Below are positions 35,455 through 41,663 of a DNA stretch of 64,000 nt, in pieces. The notes under the pieces were generated by a model. That model was not told the origin of the DNA, did no database searches, and worked only from the letters and a program-made list of their open reading frames with translations. The position numbers and the translations under genes were made by a program. This DNA is from Larkinella knui (GTDB lineage: Bacteria > Bacteroidota > Bacteroidia > Cytophagales > Spirosomataceae): assembly GCF_003858645.1 (NCBI RefSeq), contig NZ_RQJP01000004.1, forward strand, positions 912,985-976,984, in the 5' to 3' direction. Positions within the stretch are counted from its first letter, which is position 1. Each line of letters begins with the position of its first letter.

Positions 35455-36240
35455 TTACCGGCGAATAATAACCGCTATCAGGGATAGCGCACCGATGATC
35501 GATGGCAAAATGGTGTAGAAGCGATCGGCGTAGGCCAGACGGGCTTTTCCCGGTTCTACATAAATGACATCGTTTGGATGCAAATAATAAAAGGGAGACT
35601 TGAACAGATCACGCTGGTTCATATTGACCCGGCCAAATTCCCGTTTTCCGTTGGTTTCCCGAATAATCATCACATTATCCCGGCGACCGTAGATCGTAAT
35701 ATCACCGGCGAGACTCAGCGCTTCCGTTATGGTCATTTGCTCGTTTGGAATACTGAACATCGACGGTCGGGCTACTTCCCCCAGTACGGACACTTTGAAA
35801 TTCAAAAATCGTACCGCTACGGTGGGTTCTTTCAAATAATTTTTCAGTTTTTCCTGAATCAGATCCCGGGCGGCTGCCGAGGTTAATCCTACCACTTTTA
35901 TTTTGCCAACCAGGGGTAGCTGAACATTCCCTTCCGTGTCAACCAGATAACCGACCACGGCCGTCACCGGAACCTGCCCGTTCACCGTTTGAAACGTAGC
36001 CACCCGTTCTGCCCCGGCATAGGGATTAAAAAAACTACTGGCTTCCGGATTCAGGCTATTGACATTGATGCCTAGTAAATCATTGGTTTGAATGGTTGGT
36101 ATATACCGGTTTGTAATGACCTCGGCGAGGGCCGTACTGTCGGTTGCCGGACTTTGAAAGTAAGTGATTTGTTTTTGAGAGATGCAGGACGAGAAACCAA
36201 TGACCAGTAAACCGAATACTACCCAATTCCAATTCTTCAT
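35455..36240 (-). CDS. Wza-type polysaccharide export lipoprotein
   Basis: A 261-residue lipoprotein (lipobox GFSSC, Cys19). Residues about 45-130 form the polysaccharide export (PES) domain (NDLLGINVNSLNPEASSFFN, GYLVDTEGNVQLPLVGKIKVVGLT), followed by a SLBB-like domain (VSVLGEVARPSMFSIPNEQMTITEALSLAGDITIYGR). A single C-terminal hydrophobic segment (about 239-257) is typical of Bacteroidota Wza proteins. It forms the outer-membrane exit channel with Wzc. It is the first gene of the minus-strand operon, 76 bases before wzc. Confidence 0.93.
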   Translation of the reverse strand: MKNWNWVVFGLLVIGFSSCISQKQITYFQSPATDSTALAEVITNRYIPTIQTNDLLGINVNSLNPEASSFFNPYAGAERVATFQTVNGQVPVTAVVGYLVDTEGNVQLPLVGKIKVVGLTSAAARDLIQEKLKNYLKEPTVAVRFLNFKVSVLGEVARPSMFSIPNEQMTITEALSLAGDITIYGRRDNVMIIRETNGKREFGRVNMNQRDLFKSPFYYLHPNDVIYVEPGKARLAYADRFYTILPSIIGALSLIAVIIRR

Positions 36241-36639
36241 GTGCTGTGATTTTCGATCAATAAATTAAGTACTTTCCGTATTTTTCGATTTGTCCGACAG
36301 AAAAGGCTCCGAATCAATTCTCAATTGCCCTAAAAAAAGCCATTTCAAGCCAGTTTAAACTATTTATCCACAGAAACGGCAGAAATAATTTCGCATATTT
36401 TTTAGCGGGTTATTGTTGAAAATGCTACCGTATCCTAAATTAATGCCCTATGGATTTAGGAAATGCAAAAATATTTTCTCATTTTTCGACATCGAATTAG
36501 TTATCAGACTTTTTAATGATTATTCACTATTTATTAAGTCGGACGATTACTCTCGGTTGTTTACGTATTTATGAATTTATTTTTGCAATTACTTAGTTAA
36601 ATCAACCTGTTTTAATCTCTATCTCTTGTTCCTATTGCC
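36241..36639. other. Divergent promoter region of wza and a transposase-like gene
   Basis: A 399-base AT-rich gap with no ORF of note. It must hold the promoter of the 14-kb minus-strand polysaccharide operon, for which no exact consensus box was found, and a good promoter for the plus gene at 36557-36585. Confidence 0.5.
36557..36585 (+). promoter_or_regulatory. Promoter TTG-N18-TATTTTTG
   Basis: A -33-like TTG at 36557-36559 and a perfect TAnnTTTG box at 36578-36585, 54 bases before the ATG at 36640. This is the best promoter match in the window. Confidence 0.55.
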
Positions 36640-36957
36640 ATGCGTAAGTATGAATTGACCGACTCACAGTGGGAGAAATTAAAGGACATGATGCCTTCCA
36701 ACAACCGGCCTGGCCGTCCGTGGCGTTCCCATCGTCAATCCATTAATGGTATTCTCTGGATTTTGAATTCCGGTGCTCCCTGGCGTGATCTGCCCGAGCG
36801 GTACGGTTCCTGGAAAACCATCTATGATCGCTTTCGTCGCTGGCAGCGGGACGGAACTCTTGCAAAGATTCTGACGCTTTTGCAATTGAACTTTCCAGCC
36901 GCTGCCGAGAATTACACGCCGATTACCTCGGAGAAAGACCTGTCAGCTGTCAGTTAG
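36640..36957 (+). CDS. Stand-alone IS5-type transposase N-terminal (DUF4096) protein
   Basis: A 105-residue protein whose first 85 residues match the DUF4096 domain at the front of IS5-family transposases (YELTDSQWEKLKDMMP, NGILWILNSGAPWRDLPERYGSWKTIYDRFRRWQRDGT). Nothing after it encodes the DDE catalytic part, and no terminal repeats or target duplication were seen. The ORF is intact, ends with its own stop after a short unrelated tail (SEKDLSAVS) and has a good promoter. It is either a transposase relic or a retained DNA-binding regulator next to the capsule operon; the intact frame and promoter favour the second. Confidence 0.75.
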   Translation: MRKYELTDSQWEKLKDMMPSNNRPGRPWRSHRQSINGILWILNSGAPWRDLPERYGSWKTIYDRFRRWQRDGTLAKILTLLQLNFPAAAENYTPITSEKDLSAVS

Positions 36958-37454
36958 TCACGCATTCACTGCACGTCTGATTGACACCGATTGGACTTCC
37001 GTGCTTTTCTTAAGACGGAAACAAATAGTGATTTTTTGATAGTTTCAACGCAAGTTGAAACGCGGTATGATAGACAGAGAGAGTAGTAACTTCAGCGTAT
37101 GAAGTTGGCACTGTTTACTAGGTAATCGGGAGGTAAAACAAAACCTCACTTATGCAATTTTACGGTGGTACTTCGTAAGTAATTGAGAATTATCAGTCAC
37201 GGTTTTAAGCCATTCTCAATACTTGTCTTTTGCAAACATTTATTCAAATATAGTGAAAATTGTTATAAAGCAAGAGTTCGGTACGTAAAATAAATGTTAA
37301 ATAGGATTTTTATCATTTAACCACTGTATAGTTAAAAAAATGGTTTGAAGAAATCACGACAATTAACAGACAAACAATTGTGTGATTTGACAGTTGAATT
37401 GTTGCAAAAGTTGTGCCACCATCTTTTTAATCTAGTGAATTATTAGGATTGTGC
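36958..37454. other. Non-coding region with a row of short hairpins
   Basis: Part of a 585-base gap with no ORF. Stems found on the plus strand: GTTTCAA/TTGAAAC (37042-37061), AACTTC/GAAGTT (37088-37106), GAGGT/ACCTC (37130-37147), ATTGAGAAT/ATTCTCAAT (37182-37220). The density of hairpins suggests a structured RNA or 3' UTR, not proven. Confidence 0.4.
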
Positions 37455-37500
37455 AAAAAAAAAGTCGGATCTGAACAAAGGTTCACAGATCCGACTTTTA
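37455..37500 (-). terminator. Strong intrinsic terminator of the peptide/acyltransferase operon
   Basis: AAAAGTCGGATCTG pairs with CAGATCCGACTTTT around a short loop, and on the minus strand nine T follow. It is 43 bases beyond the stop of the 377-residue gene. Confidence 0.9.
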
Positions 37501-37542
37501 AGATTGAAAACAAGAAAAAACTAAACTAAGAAGAGCGGCTAC

Positions 37543-38676
37543 TTAGGCAATAATCTGCTTAGAAAGTAAATCAAGGTACATTTCGGTGCCCAGCACTTCT
37601 TCGGGAGCCTCGATTGTTCCTACCTGAAGCAGAAAGTCGCGTAAGTCAGTTGAAATTTCGTAGGTGACGTACAATCGGCGGTCAAACAGGATGGGTGCAT
37701 CTTCTAAATCGCAGATAGAATACCGTTCCTGATTGAATGCAACCCTTTTTCGGGGATGCTGCCGTTGGGATTTGTTAGAGTCGGCTTGTTGTTCTAATTC
37801 ATGTTGGTCGAGGAATTTATGAATGTAATTCCATCCTTCCCACTGATCCGGGTATCTGGTCAGATACTCCCAGAACGTATCGTAAAGGTGTTGAAGACTG
37901 AGTCGACAATACGTTTCACGGTCACAATCGGCCTCCGGGACAATCGGATCGAGAAAGGACAATACATTGTTTAGATTCCTTTCCCGATAGCCTATGACCG
38001 GAACAATGGGTGTTTTCGTTAAATAAGACAGGAAACCGACTCCTTTGCGGGCCCACACCTGCTGGGCTCCAAAGCGCACCTGGATTTCTTTATCTTCCTG
38101 ACGGTTCACGCCCGTTGTGCTGGTGACACCGTCGAGAAAGATAACCAGGGAAGTTCCAGCTCGTAGTTCACGGATGACCTGAAGAGTCGATGAGGTCTGT
38201 TCAGCATCCAGAATCTGGAACGAATTGGTTAAGTTGTGCTTTTTTTGAAGACCCTTGATGGTGGCCCAGATGTCTTTGCCCTGTTCCTGATATGTGCCCC
38301 TGCTGACCAGTAGGGCCACATCAATGCCGTTTCGATATAAATAAGTGGTCAGCAGGCGGTAAGAACCTAGATGGAACGTGCAGTAGATATTGGGTTGCCG
38401 GCTGTTAACCAGTTTCCGAATAGGTCCTTTCGTTTGAATCAGGTCGTTTGCTGTCAAAAATTGCTGATCGAAGGAAGTATAGACCTGTTGAAGTAGCAAT
38501 TTCTGGAAAAGGTCCTCGTGCTTCTCTATCGGAATCTCAGGCAGAATGTTCTGGACACTGGCCGAGAACGTAGTAAATTTGAAGAGGTACCCTTTTTCTT
38601 TCCGAAGATCCAGAGATTCGAATTGTTGACGACAACGATCCAATTCTCTCTGATATTGATGCACGAAGTTGCTCAT
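37543..38676 (-). CDS. Acyltransferase-like protein with possible RiPP-recognition-like C-terminus
   Basis: A 377-residue soluble protein. The middle part resembles the LPLAT/LpxL-HtrB acyltransferase fold: CTFHLGSYRLLTTYL (His102, the H-x4-D/E position), LVIFLDGVTSTTG near 178-189, RKGVGFLSYLTKTPIVPVIGYRE and a final YPDQWEGWNYIHKFL. The acidic residue of H-x4-D/E is Arg107, so catalysis may be altered. After a polar linker (about 290-313) comes a separate domain of about 60 residues (ICDLEDAPILFDRRLYVTYE, ISTDLRDFLL, LDLLSKQII) whose strand-strand-helix pattern recalls PqqD-like RiPP recognition elements. It follows a 67-residue peptide gene by 12 bases. Function unknown; modification of that peptide is inferred. 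Confidence 0.65.
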   Translation of the reverse strand: MSNFVHQYQRELDRCRQQFESLDLRKEKGYLFKFTTFSASVQNILPEIPIEKHEDLFQKLLLQQVYTSFDQQFLTANDLIQTKGPIRKLVNSRQPNIYCTFHLGSYRLLTTYLYRNGIDVALLVSRGTYQEQGKDIWATIKGLQKKHNLTNSFQILDAEQTSSTLQVIRELRAGTSLVIFLDGVTSTTGVNRQEDKEIQVRFGAQQVWARKGVGFLSYLTKTPIVPVIGYRERNLNNVLSFLDPIVPEADCDRETYCRLSLQHLYDTFWEYLTRYPDQWEGWNYIHKFLDQHELEQQADSNKSQRQHPRKRVAFNQERYSICDLEDAPILFDRRLYVTYEISTDLRDFLLQVGTIEAPEEVLGTEMYLDLLSKQIIA

Positions 38677-38688
38677 AGAAAAATAAGA

Positions 38689-38892
38689 TTAAGAAAGTGC
38701 CAGTTGATCAGGACCATTTGGTTGCAGTCCGTGGAAGGAAGGCCACCAGTCGCAGCAAGGGATTTGGTCTTTGTCGGCCTTACCCGCCAGACGAGCGTAG
38801 TCACTGGTTTCATTTTTGGCTATTACGTTCAGATTGGTAGTAGCAGAATTCAATAATTGTTTTGCTGAGTTGATAACAAAGTTCTTTTTCAT
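38689..38892 (-). CDS. Small peptide, candidate modified-peptide precursor
   Basis: A 67-residue peptide starting at the ATG at 38892 (MKKNFVINSAKQLLNSATTN). I recognise no family. The N-terminal 40 residues are polar and helical, like a leader; the C-terminal 26 are of different character: DQIPCCDWWPSFHGLQPNG then PDQLALS, with a Cys pair, two Trp, Pro and Gly. It is first in a two-gene operon with the acyltransferase-like gene. An in-frame ATG at 38931 is possible; the one at 38979 lies inside the promoter box and is rejected. Precursor role is inferred from size, composition and context. Confidence 0.55.
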   Translation of the reverse strand: MKKNFVINSAKQLLNSATTNLNVIAKNETSDYARLAGKADKDQIPCCDWWPSFHGLQPNGPDQLALS

Positions 38893-38976
38893 GGCGATAG
38901 ATGCTGTTAGAGTGATTAAATTGTCAGTCATCAATCGATCAGTTTTGCCCGGGATTATTCTGCCGATTGACTGATA

Positions 38977-38984
38977 CAAAAGTA
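38977..38984 (-). promoter_or_regulatory. -7 box TACTTTTG for the peptide operon
   Basis: Exact TAnnTTTG on the minus strand, with a TTTTG 15 bases further upstream (a short spacing). It predicts a leader of about 80 bases before the ATG at 38892. Confidence 0.5.
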
Positions 38985-39039
38985 CCGTCTCGGCATAGGC
39001 AAAAGAATGGGAACTTTTGTCTAAAATATTATGCAGCTT

Positions 39040-39069
39040 TAGTAACTAATTACTATATTTTGTTAGTAA
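39040..39069. promoter_or_regulatory. TAGTAA dyad and repeat upstream of the LytTR gene
   Basis: TAGTAA-N4-TTACTA (39040-39055) is followed by another TAGTAA at 39064-39069, 24 bases from the first. It lies between the divergent peptide operon and the LytTR regulator gene and is a candidate operator for it. Confidence 0.4.
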
Positions 39070-39095
39070 TTTAGCACAGTTGAAGGAGTGGCAAC

Positions 39096-40088
39096 ATGAT
39101 TGGAGTAGCAATGACCGAAGTACCGCTAAATCTGAAATACGTAAGAAGGCCCTTTAAGAGCCTCAGTATTCTGTTGTTGGCGGTATTCACCTTTGAAGCG
39201 TTCAACTGGCTTTTTGCATTTGAAAAGAAATTAGCTAAAGTTGAGGAATACGGCGGTGTATTTGGTTACCTGTGGATCCTGTTTCGTGGCGGTATTCTGC
39301 CGGAAATTTCTACACTGGTCATCCTCCTGGTGCTTCTGAATATTTACCATGAAGCTTGCCGGCTAAAACAACTGACACTTACTCCCAAAAGCATCCTGAA
39401 CTACGAGGTAAAAATATTACCCGTAATGCTGCTTGCTTTTTTCCTGTTCAACCCGGTGACGCAAACCGTGCGTTACCTGTTGGTTAACTTTCCAAATTAT
39501 GACCTTGAGCTCTACCTGGGCAATTACATCCAGGGGACTTACAGTATTCGCTATTACTTCTCGTATTTGATACCGGTTTTGATCATGGGCTACAGCGCCA
39601 TCAACGGGTCGTTGCTAATTGATATTCTTGAACAACGCCGGCAACGAAAACGCAGCAGCGAAGCGCCCGATCCCTTTCAACCCTTGGCTCCGCAACCCGG
39701 TGCTTTCCTAACGCATCTGAAAGTCAAAAATAATTACGGCGAAACCATCCTTGCTGTTCAGGATTGTTTCTGGTTTGAAACCGAAGACCGGTATTATTAC
39801 GCTGTTCATCCCACCGGCCGATTCGCGATTACCAAAACAATGAATGAGTTGGAAACGGAATTGAATCCGGAGCTGTTTTTCAGAACCAAACGAAATTGCA
39901 TTATCAATCTTAGTTTCGTAGCCAGTTACGCCTATTGGGAAAACGGTAAATACAGCATACGGATGCAAACGCCCAATAACGACGAAACGGATATGCCCCG
40001 TGCCCGCCTGCAGGACTTCAAAAACCGGTTGGTACGCTTCTCGGTTCAGGAAGTGGAATACCTTCCTCCAAAAAGCGAAATTATATAG
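39096..40088 (+). CDS. Membrane-bound LytTR-domain transcriptional regulator
   Basis: A 330-residue protein. Residues about 20-185 hold four hydrophobic segments (SILLLAVFTFEAFNWLFAF, LPEISTLVILLVLLNIY, ILPVMLLAFFLFNPV, YYFSYLIPVLIMGYSAI). The C-terminal 100 residues are a LytTR DNA-binding domain (ILAVQDCFWFETEDRYYYAV, NELETELNPELFFRTKRNCIINLSFV). There is no receiver domain, so it probably senses a membrane signal itself, as in LytTR proteins that pair with a small membrane inhibitor. A GGAG lies eight bases before the ATG, unusual for this phylum. It is divergent from the peptide operon. Confidence 0.85.
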   Translation: MIGVAMTEVPLNLKYVRRPFKSLSILLLAVFTFEAFNWLFAFEKKLAKVEEYGGVFGYLWILFRGGILPEISTLVILLVLLNIYHEACRLKQLTLTPKSILNYEVKILPVMLLAFFLFNPVTQTVRYLLVNFPNYDLELYLGNYIQGTYSIRYYFSYLIPVLIMGYSAINGSLLIDILEQRRQRKRSSEAPDPFQPLAPQPGAFLTHLKVKNNYGETILAVQDCFWFETEDRYYYAVHPTGRFAITKTMNELETELNPELFFRTKRNCIINLSFVASYAYWENGKYSIRMQTPNNDETDMPRARLQDFKNRLVRFSVQEVEYLPPKSEII

Positions 40089-40144
40089 TCTTTACTTATA
40101 AACGGCAAGCGTAGGATTTATTTTCTTCACAGCCTGCGCGCAGC

Positions 40145-40843
40145 TCAAAGGTACTCCTTCACAGAAATCCCGTACCGGGCCAGGTTCCGACAACTTCCTA
40201 ATTCCAGTTTTTGCGCAATATTGGTTTTATGATTCGCCAGGGTTCGGTAGCTAATGTGTAATTGGTCCGCAATATCATACCCGGTTGTGCCCTGAGCTAC
40301 CAATCGAAGTATTTCAAGTTCTCTTCCCGTCAAACGACCCAATTGCTGCTTCGTCTCATCGGTCATCACGTTCATCCCATAATTTTTCAGCAACAGTAAA
40401 AAACCGGGGCTGTAGTAATAGCCGCCGTTACTGATGGTCTGAAAACACTTGTACAATTCGTCTAACCCATCGTTCGCATACAAAAAACCGTAGAATCCCT
40501 GCTGCATGGCGTTGGCCACCAGTTTCAGATCGGGCTTGCTCGTATACAGAATGAATTTGGTTCGCTGGTTATCCGTACGGGCCTGCTGAACGATCTCAAC
40601 ACTACGCCGACCGGAGATTTCGGATTCCAGAATAACGCACTGCGGTTGCTTGACCCGAATTTGCTGGAGCGTATCTTCCATTTCGATGGCTTTCCCAACC
40701 ACATTGTATCCCTGCTGTTTGAGCAACTGGCAAAGGACCTCACAGGTAAATAATTCAGCCTGAGCTACTAAGATAGAAAAGTCTTTTCGTCGGATGGAGA
40801 ACGAGGAGGGAGACGATTCCGGTTTTGAATTTGTGTTGTTCAT
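40145..40843 (-). CDS. LuxR/NarL-type response regulator with atypical receiver
   Basis: A 232-residue protein. Residues about 20-140 follow the receiver fold (FSILVAQAELFTCEVLCQLL, CVILESEISG, FYGFLYANDGLDELYKCF) but the acidic pair is Ala27/Gln28, the phosphoacceptor position is Glu73 and the conserved Lys is Ala123. It is therefore unlikely to be switched by phosphorylation; Glu may mimic the active state. Residues 168-230 are a LuxR HTH (LTGRELEILRLVAQGTTGYDIADQLHISYRTLANHKTNI). No histidine kinase is adjacent. Convergent with the LytTR gene. Confidence 0.88.
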   Translation of the reverse strand: MNNTNSKPESSPSSFSIRRKDFSILVAQAELFTCEVLCQLLKQQGYNVVGKAIEMEDTLQQIRVKQPQCVILESEISGRRSVEIVQQARTDNQRTKFILYTSKPDLKLVANAMQQGFYGFLYANDGLDELYKCFQTISNGGYYYSPGFLLLLKNYGMNVMTDETKQQLGRLTGRELEILRLVAQGTTGYDIADQLHISYRTLANHKTNIAQKLELGSCRNLARYGISVKEYL

Positions 40844-40931
40844 GGTAAACGATTAGTAACCCTGCATTCGAAGCTACAATTTAATTGTCCTAATTGATTC
40901 GATAGGTTAATTGAAATCAATACTTTTTTGT

Positions 40932-41054
40932 GTGAAATAACCAAAATAGGAAATTAGCCAGTTCACTCCTTCGTAGCGGTTGATGATGTTATCTAATGCG
41001 TGGAAATCGACAGAGAGAATCAAATGCTATATACGGCAAATTTGGTTATTTCAC
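40932..41054. repeat. 14-bp inverted repeat, 95-base spacer
   Basis: GTGAAATAACCAAA at 40932-40945 and TTTGGTTATTTCAC at 41041-41054 are exact reverse complements. They could be two binding sites for DNA looping or the ends of a small element. Confidence 0.6.
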
Positions 41055-41074
41055 GCGAAAAAGTAGTTATTCCG

Positions 41075-41103
41075 TACGAAATGACTTTTTTGATACGAAA
41101 TGA
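41075..41103. promoter_or_regulatory. Direct repeat TACGAAATGA, 19-base period
   Basis: Two exact 10-base copies at 41075 and 41094, close to two helical turns apart, 60 bases upstream of the next gene. The spacing suits a dimer binding one DNA face. Confidence 0.45.
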
Positions 41104-41164
41104 TGACGTAGTTTTCACTTGTAATTCACACGAAAACAAGGACTGAACTACTAATTCAACTACA

Positions 41165-41590
41165 ATGCGGAACGTTAAGAATTTAACTGGACAACAAGTG
41201 GAGCAACTCCGTCAAACGATTCGTGAGAGCCAAAACAACGTTTTAAAGAAACGTTGCCAATGTGTGCTCTACAGCTATTACGGTTTAACCGTTAGCGAAT
41301 TGATGGATATGTTCGCAGTAGATCGTCGCAGTATCTATAACTGGATGAATCGCTGGCAGGAAGACGGTGTTCAGGGGTTAATGGATAAACCAGGTCGTGG
41401 TTTAAAACCAAAACTGAACCCAGACGATCAGCAGCATGTTGAAAAAGTTATTCAGGCCATGATGTCGTTCCCGAAAGAACCCCGTCAAGTACTGCAACAA
41501 ATTAACCATCAGCTGCCGAAGCCTGTTAGTCAGGACACTCTGCGTCGCTTTGTAAAGAAAATATCGAGGATAGACAGCATGGCTGCCTGA
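41165..41590 (+). CDS. Stand-alone IS630-type transposase HTH protein
   Basis: A 141-residue protein corresponding to the N-terminal DNA-binding part of IS630-family transposases: a first HTH (CVLYSYYGLTVSELMDMFAV, RRSIYNWMNRWQEDGVQGL, DKPGRG) and a second winged-helix part (DDQQHVEKVIQAMMSFPKEP, SQDTLRRFVKK). No DDE domain follows; the ORF ends with its own short tail (ISRIDSMAA). No clear terminal repeats or TA duplication. Like the protein at 36640 it may be a domesticated regulator, or an orfA remnant. The upstream region has clear repeat sites. Confidence 0.75.
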   Translation: MRNVKNLTGQQVEQLRQTIRESQNNVLKKRCQCVLYSYYGLTVSELMDMFAVDRRSIYNWMNRWQEDGVQGLMDKPGRGLKPKLNPDDQQHVEKVIQAMMSFPKEPRQVLQQINHQLPKPVSQDTLRRFVKKISRIDSMAA

Positions 41591-41605
41591 GTATCACCAT
41601 ATACT

Positions 41606-41657
41606 GTGAATAAATATGAATGAGCCGCCAAGTCGGGTTTCATTTGTATTTATTCAC
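41606..41657. terminator. AT-rich hairpin between convergent genes
   Basis: GTGAATAAATA (41606-41616) pairs with TATTTATTCAC (41647-41657). It lies between the IS630-like gene and dnaG and could serve both transcripts; there is no long T-run. Confidence 0.5.
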
Positions 41658-41663
41658 ATCCTG

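Larger units (their letters stand above)
40844..41164. other. Divergent regulatory region rich in repeats
   Basis: A 321-base gap between the response regulator and the IS630-like HTH gene. It contains a perfect 14-bp inverted repeat (40932-40945 and 41041-41054) and the direct repeat TACGAAATGA at 41075-41084 and 41094-41103. No ORF. Confidence 0.6.

Noticed and set aside
37042..37061. CRISPR repeat
   Set aside because: GTTTCAA/TTGAAAC looks like a CRISPR-type dyad but occurs once, with no spaced copies and no cas genes.
36640..37542. Complete insertion sequence
   Set aside because: Only the N-terminal domain is coded; no catalytic part, terminal repeats or target duplication were found.
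38893..38979. N-terminal extension of the small peptide to 38979
   Set aside because: The TAnnTTTG promoter box covers this start, so it would be upstream of the transcript.
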